DNA of 64,000 nt. Source: Bacillus ectoiniformans. GTDB lineage: Bacteria > Bacillota > Bacilli > Bacillales > Domibacillaceae. The notes below the pieces were generated by a model. It ran no database searches, was not told where the DNA came from, and worked only from the letters and a program-made list of their open reading frames with translations. Where the stretch lies: the NCBI RefSeq assembly GCF_016908875.1, contig NZ_JAFBES010000002.1, positions 169,740 through 233,739 of the forward strand, given 5' to 3'. Below are positions 24,162 to 33,701 of the stretch, piece by piece (position 1 is the first letter of the stretch; every line of letters starts with the position of its first letter). The position numbers and the translations under genes are program-made.

Positions 24162-25547
24162 TTATTCGTTCTTATTAAACTTATCGGATAATTCTCCGTT
24201 AATGTACGTTAGCTGTTCAGCAAGTTCTGACATTTGCCGCGATGAATTCGTTATTTCTTTAAATGTTTCTTCAAAGTTATTGACAACTGCTCTAAATTCG
24301 CTGATTTTTTCTCCATTTGATTTCACATTTTCCACTGAATCATCAAAGATCGTTAATACTCTCTGGTTTGTTTCCGTCAGCATGCCTGTCTCAGAAACAA
24401 TGGTTTCGAATGCGTGATCAAACTGAATAATGGTTTGCTGAACCGAACTGATCTGGGTTTGGATGGAATCTAAGGCTTTTTCCGTTCCATTGGCCAATTT
24501 GCGAACTTCAGAAGCTACAACAGCGAACCCTTTTCCGTGCTCACCTGCTCTGGCTGCTTCAATGGTCGCATTAAGAGACAAGATGTTCGTCTGATTAGAG
24601 AGCCCCCTAATTGTACTGACCACTTCTCCAATCACTTTAGAAGAAGCCGTCAGTTCTTCTGTCAGTTTAATAGTAGAGGTCACTAATTCAGCCACATGGT
24701 CTACTTTGTTTAAAGCTGATATTAATTCCGTTTTTCCTGAACCCACTTTATCTACCAGATTGGAAGTATCATTTTGGATATCAACAAAATGTTCGAGCAT
24801 TCTCTCTACATCATGTTCTTTCTGAGTAATAATAGCCGTTGTTTGTTCTGTGCTTGAGGCTAGTACATGAGAAGATTCATTCAGTTTTTGCTGCAGTTCT
24901 TCAATTTCATTTAACTTCATCATGGAAGACGTAAAAGATTCAATATAGGTATTGATGGCAATTTGCATGTCAAAAGAGCATAGCTTATGAAAGGCTCCAT
25001 ATATTCGCAATACTTCATCAGTAGAGGACAGTTCTTCAGAAAGCATTTTTAACACTTCCTCTTGAATAAGGGTGTAAGCCCCGATGTACCATTCCGGAAA
25101 AAGATTGATTCGGTTGTGAACGTTTCCAATAATTTTTCTTCTTATAACATACTCCTGGCCTACTTCTCCAGAAACCATATCCAATAAATAAGCTTCTAAT
25201 GTATTTTTTAAGCGGTCCAATGTAGAATTGCTTTTTATAATTTGCATAAGATGAGGAACAGTTTCCAGCTGCTGATAAAACCGATCTACTACTCTAGAGG
25301 CATTTTTCTCAAATAAAGGCTTAGCTTCTTTAAGAATGTGAAGGGTTTGCTCGTCCAACCCGATAAAAACAACCTTTAGCCGCTCGTCGCTTGACATCAG
25401 CTCTTGGAAAGATTTTTTTATTTGCGCTGACGATTGAAAGGATGATACAGCCTCCTCTTTTTCGATTTCATTTTTTTGATCTTTTTTAAAAAAAGTAAAA
25501 GCTCCTGATTCGTTTTTTACTAATGAATGGAATGGACATTTTTTCAT
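24162..25547 (-). CDS. Globin-coupled sensor transducer, HemAT-like
   Basis: A 461-aa soluble protein. An N-terminal extension ([15 protein letters not shown]) precedes a protoglobin domain of about residues 40-215 that closely parallels B. subtilis HemAT: FYQQL with Tyr91 (HemAT Tyr70) and [16 protein letters not shown] with His144 as proximal haem ligand (HemAT His123). The C-terminal part is an MCP signalling coiled coil with the hairpin tip [20 protein letters not shown] and [14 protein letters not shown]. HemAT binds O2 and signals through CheA. Here it sits in a phosphatase-kinase-antagonist operon, so it may signal to partner switching as well or instead. ATG follows GGAGGAGTAAGTCC. 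Confidence 0.92.
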   Translation of the reverse strand: MKKCPFHSLVKNESGAFTFFKKDQKNEIEKEEAVSSFQSSAQIKKSFQELMSSDERLKVVFIGLDEQTLHILKEAKPLFEKNASRVVDRFYQQLETVPHLMQIIKSNSTLDRLKNTLEAYLLDMVSGEVGQEYVIRRKIIGNVHNRINLFPEWYIGAYTLIQEEVLKMLSEELSSTDEVLRIYGAFHKLCSFDMQIAINTYIESFTSSMMKLNEIEELQQKLNESSHVLASSTEQTTAIITQKEHDVERMLEHFVDIQNDTSNLVDKVGSGKTELISALNKVDHVAELVTSTIKLTEELTASSKVIGEVVSTIRGLSNQTNILSLNATIEAARAGEHGKGFAVVASEVRKLANGTEKALDSIQTQISSVQQTIIQFDHAFETIVSETGMLTETNQRVLTIFDDSVENVKSNGEKISEFRAVVNNFEETFKEITNSSRQMSELAEQLTYINGELSDKFNKNE

Positions 25548-25561
25548 GGACTTACTCCTCC

Positions 25562-27070
25562 TTATTGATCAAACAAATCGATCTCAACTATGCAAATGTC
25601 ATCTAATAGATGATCTTCACTTTGCGCCCACTCTTCTTTCAGTTCACTGATAATTGAAATGGCTCTATTAGACATGCTTTCTTTTAGCTTTAAAATTCCT
25701 TCGGCTATGGTGATACCTGCATTTTCAAATAATCCGTCTGTATACATAACTACTTTTCCCGGAGCGTTAAACGAGAACGATTTTAGTTTATAATCTTGTT
25801 GGACTAAACCTGCTGGAAAATAATCAGATGACAATTCATAAATCTCCTCATCAACGGATAACAACGCTTGTGGATGCCCAGCATTTACATAATGTATTTG
25901 TTTTGTTTCAAAATCAATCGTCATACAAATTCCGGTGAAATAAAACGGAGTCAATGTGTCCGAGTTTCTCATTTCATTCACAAATCTCTCTAGACGATCC
26001 ATGATTTTTATCGGATTGCTTACCCTCGTCATTAAGCCTGGCAGTAAACTTCTAATCCCCATTGTAATTAAACTTGATGGCACTCCGTGGCCCATCACAT
26101 CGATTAAGATCACGTTGTAGCGATTACTCCCCGCCTGATACCATGCGCATAAATCTCCTGATAGTTTCTTTGATGCTTTATAGAAGTGCCGGAATGATAT
26201 TTGTTCGTTCACGAAAGACACTGGCATCAGTGTTTCCTGAATTTTTTGCGCTAGTTCCAACTGGCTGTCCAGTTGCATCTCACGTTCTTTTTGTGTCGTA
26301 ATATCAAGGCTAAAAGAGACATATACTTCTCTTCCATACTCATCCGCAAGAGGAAGGATATTCGTATCAGTCCAAAACACATGACCTTTTTTTCCAATAT
26401 GCTTCCATTGGCTGTTCCATATTTCTCCATTCTTCAAGGTTTGGTATACGCGCATATAGTAACTTTCGGAATAAACCCCTTTATTGGTAACTTGAAAATC
26501 TTTATCAGATAACTCCTCAAAAGAATAACCCGAGATTTGGCAAAAACGGTCGTTCGCGTAGATAATTCTTCCCCGACTGTCTAAAATGATGACTAGCATA
26601 GTTGCATGAGTGGAATATTTTAAATAATTTAAGACATTGGTATCTTCTCTTAATTTTCTCGTTAACCGACTCTGTCTTCTTGCCATTTTCATTTTATTTA
26701 TTATTTCATCTCTATGTAACGAACCGTTTACTAAATGATCCGCTCCAAGAACAAAGTTATTAAGAGAATCATTACGAGTATTCAAGAAAATCATGGGAAC
26801 TTCGTGAAAATAAGGATGCCTTTTTATGTCGTTGCGAAATTCCATAACTTTATCCACATGGTCTTCAAGGTCTATCACAATAAAGTCAATTTCATATTCA
26901 CTTTTCTTATTTGATTCATCCTTATTTAAGCCAGTTAATGAACGTGATAGAATGAACTCTAATTCGCTGAACTCTCTAGCCTTATATATTGCTCTTACAT
27001 TCACATTACATGCCATTTCCTCTATTTTATCTAATAGACTTTCATTCTTGCTAAATAAAATAACGGCCAT
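25562..27070 (-). CDS. Receiver-like/PAS/SpoIIE-type PP2C phosphatase
   Basis: A 502-aa cytoplasmic protein. Residues 1-125 resemble a response-regulator receiver with the beta-3 Asp (FIVIDLED), but the acidic pair at the N-terminus reads SKN and the conserved Lys-Pro is replaced ([11 protein letters not shown]), so phosphorylation is doubtful. Residues 150-260 are a PAS domain with PAC ([20 protein letters not shown]). Residues 290-500 are a SpoIIE/RsbU-type phosphatase ([47 protein letters not shown]). It should dephosphorylate the STAS antagonist encoded downstream. ATG at 27070 follows AGGAAAGGAATTATC. First gene of the operon. Confidence 0.88.
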   Translation of the reverse strand: MAVILFSKNESLLDKIEEMACNVNVRAIYKAREFSELEFILSRSLTGLNKDESNKKSEYEIDFIVIDLEDHVDKVMEFRNDIKRHPYFHEVPMIFLNTRNDSLNNFVLGADHLVNGSLHRDEIINKMKMARRQSRLTRKLREDTNVLNYLKYSTHATMLVIILDSRGRIIYANDRFCQISGYSFEELSDKDFQVTNKGVYSESYYMRVYQTLKNGEIWNSQWKHIGKKGHVFWTDTNILPLADEYGREVYVSFSLDITTQKEREMQLDSQLELAQKIQETLMPVSFVNEQISFRHFYKASKKLSGDLCAWYQAGSNRYNVILIDVMGHGVPSSLITMGIRSLLPGLMTRVSNPIKIMDRLERFVNEMRNSDTLTPFYFTGICMTIDFETKQIHYVNAGHPQALLSVDEEIYELSSDYFPAGLVQQDYKLKSFSFNAPGKVVMYTDGLFENAGITIAEGILKLKESMSNRAISIISELKEEWAQSEDHLLDDICIVEIDLFDQ

Positions 27071-27247
27071 GATAATTCCTTTCCTGTTTATAATCAATTA
27101 ACACTTTACCGTTAGTCCATTAAAAGTTTTAATTGTAGGTATAGATCGTCAAATAGGCGTTTTAATCAATTGCGAAAGTTTTGTTCTGTTGCTACAAAGT
27201 GTACCATATTTACATCCAACAAGAGAAAATAATTCCAATATTTTTAT

Positions 27248-27290
27248 GAACAAAAAGACCTAGATATCTCTACAGAGTAATCTAGGTCTT
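27248..27290 (-). terminator. Terminator of the DegV gene
   Basis: Arms AAGACCTAGAT (27255-27265) and ATCTAGGTCTT (27280-27290); the minus strand continues TTTTTG. It separates DegV transcription from the sensor operon. Confidence 0.88.
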
Positions 27291-27307
27291 CTGTTTGTTC
27301 ATAATTT

Positions 27308-28150
27308 TTATTTCGCCCAATACATGATACTGACAGCGCCGATCCCTGTGTGGGTTGAAATAATAGGTGTCGTTGTTTCGATTTCAATTTGATCAAAACC
27401 AGTCATTTCTATTACTTTGTCTCTTAATTTAGCAGCTAATTCAGGTCCGCCCGCATGCACCATGGCCATTTTTATAATTTCTTTATCTTTGAGCTCTTCA
27501 GCAATTTGGTTAGAAAGAAATTTCACAACCTGAGAATGGCTGCGAACCTTAGTCACAGGCACTAGCTCAGCTGTATCTAGATTAAGAATAGGTTTAATGT
27601 TTAACAGCGCCCCGATAAACCCTTTCGCTTTGCCAATACGGCCGCCTTTGACTAGATTTTCAAGAGTATCCACAACTATATATAGCTTGCTTTGTTCTCT
27701 GATTTCTTCTAAGCGGCTGACGATCTCTTCCACCGATTTGCCCTCTTGCGCCATTTTTGCTGCTTCCACTACTTGAAAAGATAGCGCTTTTGAAATGTAG
27801 CAAGAATCTATGACAGTTACATCCGCATCACTCATTTGAGCCGCTTGTTCCGCTGACCGAACCGTCCCGCTCATTTTGCCTGTCATGTGGATTGAAATGA
27901 CTTGGCTGCCATCCTTGCCTAACTCATTGTATGTCTCTAAAAAACGGCCAACCGGGGGCTGTGAACTTTTCGGCAGTTCTTTCGCATTTTTCATCCGTTC
28001 AAGAAATTCATCAGGAGAAATCTCCACTGCATCAAGGTATGATTCTCCATCTATGTAAATGGTTAAAGGAACTCGGACAATTTCATACTTTTCTAGCACT
28101 TCTGCTTTTAAGTCAACGGCTGAATCTGTCACAATTTTAATTTTTGACAT
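27308..28150 (-). CDS. DegV/FakB family fatty acid-binding protein
   Basis: A 280-aa DegV-fold protein. The family motifs are KIVTDSAVDL at the N-terminus, TSQPPVGRFLE-like SSQPPVGRFLETY, SIHMTGKMSGT (fatty acid carboxylate pocket) and the C-terminal THTGIGAVSIMY. FakB-type members hold a fatty acid for phosphorylation by FakA, feeding exogenous or recycled fatty acids into phospholipid synthesis. Length matches B. subtilis DegV/YitS paralogues; which one is not clear. I chose the ATG at 28150, the usual family start, with AGGATGTGG upstream. Monocistronic. Confidence 0.9.
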   Translation of the reverse strand: MSKIKIVTDSAVDLKAEVLEKYEIVRVPLTIYIDGESYLDAVEISPDEFLERMKNAKELPKSSQPPVGRFLETYNELGKDGSQVISIHMTGKMSGTVRSAEQAAQMSDADVTVIDSCYISKALSFQVVEAAKMAQEGKSVEEIVSRLEEIREQSKLYIVVDTLENLVKGGRIGKAKGFIGALLNIKPILNLDTAELVPVTKVRSHSQVVKFLSNQIAEELKDKEIIKMAMVHAGGPELAAKLRDKVIEMTGFDQIEIETTTPIISTHTGIGAVSIMYWAK

Positions 28151-28297
28151 TATTCCACATCCTAACTGTACAATCAATCTGTTGATATTATATCGTTAAT
28201 TACCACAGATTTAAATAATATTTTACTATATTATCCCCCATTCAATGGCTTCTCACACTATTTTAACGTAAGTTGAACTATTTTTATCCAAAAAAAG

Positions 28298-28320
28298 AAC
28301 GAAGAGTAATCTCCGTTCGT
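28298..28320 (-). terminator. Terminator of the COG2984-type ABC importer operon
   Basis: On the minus strand GAACGGAGA pairs with TCTTCGTTC (9 pairs, one G-U) around loop TTAC and is followed by T7. It abuts the stop codon of the ATP-binding gene. Confidence 0.8.
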
Positions 28321-29115
28321 TTAAGCCAACAATGAGCGGTCGCTGACGAGCGATTCACCGCGAATACGCTGGAATTCTGATAATAATTTTTCCACCGTCA
28401 GCTGAGGTTTCTCTGCTTCAGAGGCTTCAAAAATGATTTTCCCTTTATCCATCATAATCAGACGGTTGCCAAGATCAATGGCTTGCTGCATATTGTGAGT
28501 GACCATCAAAGTCGTCAGTCCAAAGGCAGAAACAATTTCTTTTGTTAGATTCGTAATCAGTTCCGCACGGGCAGGATCTAGCGCTGCCGTATGTTCATCC
28601 AAAAGCAAAATTTTCGGTTCAGTGAAAGTTGCCATTAATAGAGAAAGCGCTTGGCGTTCCCCTCCAGAAAGCAAGCCAACTTTTGCCTGCAGACGGTTCT
28701 CTAACCCTAAATGAAGCATTTCCAGTTTCGTTTGAAAAAGCTCTCTTCTTTTTTTCGTGACACCGAAATTCAACGTTCTAGGCTTCGTGCGGTTATAGGC
28801 TAATACAAGGTTTTCTTCAATTGTCATTGTCGGAGCTGTTCCTGCCATTGGATCCTGAAAGACACGGCCAATTTTTCTGGCCCGCTTATGTTCAGGCATT
28901 CCAGTCATATTCGATCCGTCGATCATCACTGTTCCAATATCCGGCTCTATTTTTCCAGAAATAATATTCATCAGGGTTGATTTCCCTGCTCCGTTACTGC
29001 CTATGACGGTTACAAAGTCACCAGGATTAAGCTGTAAGTTTAATTGATTGATCGCTACTTTTTCATCCGGTGTTCCTTCATAAAAAACTTTATAGATCTG
29101 ATTTAACTGCAGCAA
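28321..29115 (-). CDS. ABC importer ATP-binding protein (COG1101 type)
   Basis: A 264-aa nucleotide-binding subunit. Walker A is GSNGAGKSTLMN, Q-loop VFQDPMAGTAP, signature LLSGGERQAL, Walker B ILLLDEHTAALDP (unusual EH in place of EP) and the H-loop is TH. The IGRVFQDPMAGTAPTMTIEEN stretch, given by residues about 83-103, is typical of the COG1101 group paired with COG4120 permeases. The TTG at 29115 has GGGGTGA 5 bases upstream; a GTG at 29124 lies within that site and is the alternative. The gene overlaps the permease 3' end, so expression is coupled. Confidence 0.87.
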   Translation of the reverse strand: MLQLNQIYKVFYEGTPDEKVAINQLNLQLNPGDFVTVIGSNGAGKSTLMNIISGKIEPDIGTVMIDGSNMTGMPEHKRARKIGRVFQDPMAGTAPTMTIEENLVLAYNRTKPRTLNFGVTKKRRELFQTKLEMLHLGLENRLQAKVGLLSGGERQALSLLMATFTEPKILLLDEHTAALDPARAELITNLTKEIVSAFGLTTLMVTHNMQQAIDLGNRLIMMDKGKIIFEASEAEKPQLTVEKLLSEFQRIRGESLVSDRSLLA

Positions 29116-30103
29116 CGCTTTCACCCCGATTCACTAACACTTTTTCTTGTAATCTTTTCTTTTTTCTCATAGCTGCTTTTTGTTTCTCGACCATTTTAGG
29201 AACGACTAAGGCAAATATGACAATGACGGCTGTAATTAACTTCATATCCCCCGTTTCTAAAAATTCGACGCGCAGCGCGAGCGATACAATAATTCGATAT
29301 AGCACCGCACCAATTAACACCGCTAATGTCGCTCTGACAATAGAAGAACTGCCTACGACTGCTTCTCCGATGATGACCGAAGCGAGGCCAATGATAATCA
29401 TGCCGATCCCCATGCCGACATCACTAAAGCCGTTATACTGAGCAATTAAAGCGCCAGAGAACGCCACTAAGCCATTTGATATTCCAAGACCAAGCACTTT
29501 TAGCCAGTCTGTGTTAGCAGAAAAACTGCGGATCATTCCGTCATTATCTCCTACTGCACGCAAGCTGAGCCCAATCTCCGTTTTTAAAAACAAATCGACT
29601 GTCACTTTGATCAATAGAGCAAGCACTAGCATCGTCACCATAATTCCCCAAGTAGAAGGAATATAGGCTTCTAACCCCATTGAAGTGAAAAGAGAAGAAA
29701 TACCGGAGTCGATCCCTAAGCTTTGCCAGAAAGCAGATATTTTTGTCATGACTGTTTCTTCGGCCAAAAGCGGTACATTGGGTTTATCCATAATTCTTAA
29801 ATTGATTGAGTACAAGGCAATCATCATTAAAATGCCAGAAAGCAAAGGGTTGATCTTTCCCTTGGTATGAAGAATACCGGTCACACATCCTGCTAAAAAG
29901 CCGGCTAGAAGCGCTGCAACAGTTGAAGTGAAAGGATTCACTCCTGAAGTAATCATAATAGCCGCTACGGCCCCGCCAGTAACAAAGCTTCCGTCGACAG
30001 TTAAATCAGGAAAGTCGAGAATTCGAAAGGATAAATATACGCCTAGTGCCATAATGGCATAAATGACTCCAACTTCAACGGATCCAAATATGGCTGTAAA
30101 CAT
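29090..30103 (-). CDS. ABC importer permease (COG4120 type)
   Basis: A 337-aa integral membrane protein with 8-10 transmembrane segments, of the branched-chain/ribose-type permease fold (FPDLTVDGSFVTGGAVAAI, GLSLRAVGDNDGMIRSF, GLASVIIGEAVVG). It forms the channel for the solute delivered by the lipoprotein encoded upstream. ATG follows TAGGAGGAACATC. COG4120/COG2984/COG1101 systems include the streptococcal tryptophan importer TrpXYZ, but members serve other solutes; no T-box leader is present here to support tryptophan. Confidence 0.88.
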   Translation of the reverse strand: MFTAIFGSVEVGVIYAIMALGVYLSFRILDFPDLTVDGSFVTGGAVAAIMITSGVNPFTSTVAALLAGFLAGCVTGILHTKGKINPLLSGILMMIALYSINLRIMDKPNVPLLAEETVMTKISAFWQSLGIDSGISSLFTSMGLEAYIPSTWGIMVTMLVLALLIKVTVDLFLKTEIGLSLRAVGDNDGMIRSFSANTDWLKVLGLGISNGLVAFSGALIAQYNGFSDVGMGIGMIIIGLASVIIGEAVVGSSSIVRATLAVLIGAVLYRIIVSLALRVEFLETGDMKLITAVIVIFALVVPKMVEKQKAAMRKKKRLQEKVLVNRGESVAAVKSDL

Positions 30104-30128
30104 GATGATGTTCCTCCTAATTGCTAGA

Positions 30129-30154
30129 AGGAGCGCTAAAGTTCAAGCGCTCCT
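30129..30154 (-). repeat. Intercistronic hairpin after the solute-binding gene
   Basis: Arms AGGAGCGCT and AGCGCTCCT (9 pairs, 8-base loop) lie between the lipoprotein stop and the permease ribosome site with no T-run after them on the minus strand. This layout usually stabilises the upstream mRNA, giving more binding protein than permease. Confidence 0.65.
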
Positions 30155-30161
30155 ATCTATG

Positions 30162-31157
30162 TTATTTTGCAAATTCAGCTTGATCTTTCCAGCTGTCTTT
30201 TATTTCGATATCCATTTCTTTTGCCGCTTTTTCGTTAATCATTAACTTTAAGTTAGCAGGAGGCTGAACCGGCAGATCTGCTGGTTTTTTCTCCCCTTTT
30301 AACACTTGTGCTGCCATTTGCCCTGCTTCATAGCCGATATCATAGTATTCAAACCCGTATGCTGCGAAGCCGCCGCGTTTAACGGAATCCAATTCTCCGA
30401 CAAACAGCGGAAGGTCTTTATCATTGGCGACTTGGATTACAGATTCAAGCGCAGATACGACTGTGTTATCAGTAACAATGTAAATCATGTCCGCTTTTCC
30501 AGCTAACGATTCAGCCGCTTGCTTCACTTCAGAAGAAGTAGACACAGTCACTGGAACCAGTTTCAAACCGTTTTCTTTCATTACTTTTTCTACGGATTCC
30601 ACTTGAGCCACAGAGTTTTGTTCCCCGGCATTATAAATGACACCCACGTTTTTGCCTTCAAATTCTTTCGCCATAAACTCAATCGTATTTGAAATCGCTT
30701 CTGGATGAAGGTCCGTGGTTCCGGTAATATTGCCTCCTGGTTTCTTTGGATCCTTCACTAAGCCAGCTGCAGCCGGATCTGTTACTGAAGTGAAGATAAT
30801 TGGAATCTCCTTCGTCGCATTTAAAGCCCCAGTTGCACTTGGCGTAGAATTAGCGAAGATGAGATCCACTTTATCGCCCGCAAAGTTATTAGCGATCGTT
30901 TGATTATTATTTTGATCCCCTTGAGCTACCTGTACATCATATTCCGCTTTAATGCCTTCATCTTCTAAAGCCTTTTGAAAACCTTTATAGGCATTGTCCA
31001 ATGAAGGATGCTCAACAATTTGAGTCACGCCAATTTGAAACGTGTCTTCTTTTGATCCTGCAGCCTCAGATTTCTCTTTCTCTTCTGTTCCGCAGGCACT
31101 CAGTAATAGTGCTGTTGCCATACCGTAGGCGAACATGCTTTTCATTTTTACCTTCAT
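30162..31157 (-). CDS. ABC importer substrate-binding lipoprotein (COG2984 type)
   Basis: A 331-aa lipoprotein. The signal peptide MKVKMKSMFAYGMATALLLS ends at lipobox LLSAC, followed by a Glu/Lys-rich linker and two alpha/beta lobes typical of COG2984 (QIGVTQIVEHPSLDNAYKGF, IIFTSVTDPAAAGLV, GNITGTTDLHPEA, IYNAGEQNSVAQVE, GFEYYDIGYEAGQMA). I chose the ATG at 31157 because GGGGGAG lies 7 bases upstream; the frame is open 48 bases further. First gene of the importer operon. Substrate is unknown; tryptophan or another aromatic or purine-like solute is possible. Confidence 0.9.
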   Translation of the reverse strand: MKVKMKSMFAYGMATALLLSACGTEEKEKSEAAGSKEDTFQIGVTQIVEHPSLDNAYKGFQKALEDEGIKAEYDVQVAQGDQNNNQTIANNFAGDKVDLIFANSTPSATGALNATKEIPIIFTSVTDPAAAGLVKDPKKPGGNITGTTDLHPEAISNTIEFMAKEFEGKNVGVIYNAGEQNSVAQVESVEKVMKENGLKLVPVTVSTSSEVKQAAESLAGKADMIYIVTDNTVVSALESVIQVANDKDLPLFVGELDSVKRGGFAAYGFEYYDIGYEAGQMAAQVLKGEKKPADLPVQPPANLKLMINEKAAKEMDIEIKDSWKDQAEFAK

Positions 31158-31326
31158 CCATAATCTCCCCCTGCTTGTTTTCTCTACTTGCTTTAGTACT
31201 TTCATCTGATAAAATATGTCCTTATTATGCGTAAATAATATCAGAAAAGCAAGTATTTTCTGAAAAATATTGATAATTTTTGTTCTTTAACAGGCATATC
31301 CTCATATGACAATGTCTCTTCCAAGT

Positions 31327-31361
31327 AAAAAGAACTCTGCTACGGGCGGCAGAGTCCTTTT
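31327..31361 (-). terminator. Terminator of the plsC-like gene
   Basis: Arms ACTCTGC (31334-31340) and GCAGAGT (31349-31355); the minus strand continues TCTTTTTA. It lies within 40 bases of the stop codon. Confidence 0.75.
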
Positions 31362-31363
31362 TT

Positions 31364-32089
31364 TCACTTATTTTTTTCTTTTAAAACCGTATCTATTTGA
31401 TTGCGCACTAATTCTGCAGCTTCTTTTAAATCCAGTGAGTCAAACATTTCCGGCTCTACTGGAGGCAATACATATATATATATTTGACTCGGAGAAAGCT
31501 TTCGCCGGTTATGCTTTTCAAAAATGTCTGAGCTTCCCTTAATAGCAATCGGAACAATTGGCACGCGCGCCTCTTTCGCCATTCTAAAGCCGCCCGATTT
31601 AAACGGCTTCATCTCTCCCCCTTGACTCCTCGTGCCTTCCGGAAATATTAACAGGGAACGACCGCTTTTTAATAAACTTGCACCGTCTCTTAATAGCTTC
31701 ACCGCATCACGACGATCTTGCCTGTTGATATACAAACAATCTAAATAGTTCATCCAGTCTCTGACTAACGGAAACTTCTTCATTTCCACTTTTGAAATAA
31801 ATCCAAATGGCTTATCGATATGTCCAAGCAGTGCAGGAACATCAAAATCGCCTTCGTGGTTTGCAACAAGAAGAACAGGGCCGTCCGGGATATGATGCTG
31901 CCCTTCTATATGCACAGAAGATCCTGTTTGCCCAACGACTGACCTTGCCCACCGTTTCGGAAGAGCATGGTCGAACTTCTCCCCATCGGAATCCTTCGCT
32001 TGTTTTACTTTTTTATTTTTCCTTAAAGCTGGAATCGTGCCGATTAACGTCACTATTATAAATCCAAAGAAATAAATTAATCTAATCAT
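31364..32089 (-). CDS. 1-acyl-sn-glycerol-3-phosphate acyltransferase (PlsC family)
   Basis: A 241-aa membrane enzyme with an N-terminal hydrophobic helix (about residues 2-18). The catalytic HX4D motif is NHEGDFD, the substrate-binding block LLIFPEGTRSQGG and the third block VPIVPIAIKGS. PlsC adds the second acyl chain in phosphatidic acid synthesis at the inner membrane face. ATG follows AGGAGGCTATGA. It is more typical of PlsC than the acyltransferase in the carotenoid operon, so this one is the better candidate for phospholipid synthesis. It is transcribed alone. Confidence 0.88.
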   Translation of the reverse strand: MIRLIYFFGFIIVTLIGTIPALRKNKKVKQAKDSDGEKFDHALPKRWARSVVGQTGSSVHIEGQHHIPDGPVLLVANHEGDFDVPALLGHIDKPFGFISKVEMKKFPLVRDWMNYLDCLYINRQDRRDAVKLLRDGASLLKSGRSLLIFPEGTRSQGGEMKPFKSGGFRMAKEARVPIVPIAIKGSSDIFEKHNRRKLSPSQIYIYVLPPVEPEMFDSLDLKEAAELVRNQIDTVLKEKNK

Positions 32090-32172
32090 TCATAGCCTCC
32101 TGAAAATTGCGCGTCTACTGGATGAGTGTCTCAGAAAGATTCCAAGAGTGATGAAGAAACAGCTTTCATCGG

Positions 32173-32655
32173 CTATTTCTTCTCATAGATCCGAAAATAG
32201 TAATCATACGGATTCTTTTCGTTTTTCAGGCCCTTCTTTTCTGAAATCAGGGTCCATTGATTCCAGTCCAATGGCGGAAAATAGGTGTCGCCTACAAATG
32301 CTTCGTCTATGACTGTCACATATAGCCGCTCAGCAAAAGGAAGCGTCTTTTTAAAGATTTCTGAACCGCCCGTAATAAAAAATTCATCTGAATCCGCCGC
32401 TTTTTTCCAAAGCTCATCTAAAGAGTGAACCACTGTGCAGCCTTGTGCTTCATAGCTGTAATCGCGTGTTAAAATAATATTTTCCCGTCCCGGAAGCGGT
32501 CTTCCGATTGATTCAAACGTTTTTCTTCCCATAACAATGGGAGATCCCATCGTTGTTTCTTTAAAAAACTTTAAATCCTCCGGCAGCTTCCACGGCAGCT
32601 GATTGTCTTTTCCTATAAGTCCGTTCTTATCCATCGCCCATATAAATGAGATCAT
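32173..32655 (-). CDS. dfrA: Dihydrofolate reductase
   Basis: A 160-aa cytosolic enzyme that reduces dihydrofolate with NADPH and is the trimethoprim target. Family blocks are LIGKDNQLPWKLPEDL (with the catalytic Asp/Glu region), VMGRKTFESIGRPLPGR, and ITGGSEIF for NADPH. I chose the ATG at 32655 because the family begins MISFI; an ATG 9 bases earlier (32664) sits close to AAAGGGG and is possible. It lies 17 bases after thyA, the usual pairing, because thymidylate synthase produces the dihydrofolate this enzyme recycles. Confidence 0.96.
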   Translation of the reverse strand: MISFIWAMDKNGLIGKDNQLPWKLPEDLKFFKETTMGSPIVMGRKTFESIGRPLPGRENIILTRDYSYEAQGCTVVHSLDELWKKAADSDEFFITGGSEIFKKTLPFAERLYVTVIDEAFVGDTYFPPLDWNQWTLISEKKGLKNEKNPYDYYFRIYEKK

Positions 32656-32672
32656 TCTCTGCATGCCCCTTT

Positions 32673-33629
32673 CTATACCGCCACTGGTGCTTTAATGCCA
32701 GTGTGCGGGTCATAGCCAACGAGTGAGATATCTTCCAGTTCAAACTCAAATACAGATGTTTTTTCTTCATTAATCTTTAATTCAGGCAATGCCTTGGGTT
32801 CCCGAGCCAGCTGCTTATTCACTTGCTCGAAGTGATTCGTATAAATATGTGCATCTCCAAGGGTATGAATAAATTCTCCAACCTTCAGCCCGCATTCATG
32901 AGCAATTAAATGAGTCAGGAGCGCATAGCTGGCAATATTAAACGGCACGCCTAAAAACACGTCGCCAGAACGCTGATACAGCTGACATGATAACTTGCCT
33001 TCTGATACATAAAACTGGAACATCGTGTGACATGGCGGCAGAGCCATTGACGGAACATCTTCAGGATTCCAGGCCGATACGAGCAGCCTCCTTGAATCTG
33101 GATTCGTTTTGATCGTCTCAATCACATCTTTTAACTGGTCAATCGTATCGCCGGCTGAAGTTGTCCATGCTCTCCACTGGCTTCCGTAGACATTGCCAAG
33201 TTCCCCGTATTGAGCGGCAAACGCTTGATCTTCAAGCACATTTTTCTTAAAGATCTCCATTTGCTCATCGTACTGCCGTTTAAATTCTTCATCCTTCAAA
33301 GAACGCAGACCGAAATCTGTCATATCTGGACCTGTGTAATCAGCGCTTTCTACCCAGCTTTTAAACGCCCATTCATTCCAAATATTATTATTATTTTCTA
33401 GTAAATAGCGAATGTTGGTATCGCCTTTAATAAACCATAAAAGTTCACTGACAATTAATTTAAAGGGAATTCTTTTCGTCGTCAAAAGGGGGAACCCTTC
33501 ATTTAAATCAAATCTCATTTGATGGCCAAATATTGAAACTGTTCCTGTGCCGGTCCGGTCTTCTTTTTTTGCCCCCTGGTCTAAAATATGGCGGCATAAA
33601 TCCAAGTACTGCTGCTCGTTTCTACTCAA
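32673..33629 (-). CDS. thyA: Thymidylate synthase
   Basis: A 318-aa thymidylate synthase making dTMP from dUMP with methylene-tetrahydrofolate. The nucleophile Cys is in [12 protein letters not shown] (about residue 199), followed by [21 protein letters not shown], given by residues about 214-234; the N-terminal RTGTGT phosphate loop is present. At 318 aa it is the longer type with an insert of about 50 residues, like that of lactobacilli, not the 264-aa B. subtilis ThyB. It starts with TTG after GGAGGGAAAGAG. It forms an operon with dfrA. Confidence 0.97.
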   Translation of the reverse strand: MSRNEQQYLDLCRHILDQGAKKEDRTGTGTVSIFGHQMRFDLNEGFPLLTTKRIPFKLIVSELLWFIKGDTNIRYLLENNNNIWNEWAFKSWVESADYTGPDMTDFGLRSLKDEEFKRQYDEQMEIFKKNVLEDQAFAAQYGELGNVYGSQWRAWTTSAGDTIDQLKDVIETIKTNPDSRRLLVSAWNPEDVPSMALPPCHTMFQFYVSEGKLSCQLYQRSGDVFLGVPFNIASYALLTHLIAHECGLKVGEFIHTLGDAHIYTNHFEQVNKQLAREPKALPELKINEEKTSVFEFELEDISLVGYDPHTGIKAPVAV

Positions 33630-33701
33630 CTCTTTCCCTCCAAACAGAATTTGATCGCTATGATCTCAATCTCACACGCTGACTGATGTAAAAAAATAGA
33701 C

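Noticed and set aside
31158..31330. T-box or other amino-acid riboswitch upstream of the COG2984 importer
   Set aside because: No conserved T-box sequence or terminator was found, so the tryptophan hypothesis gets no support.
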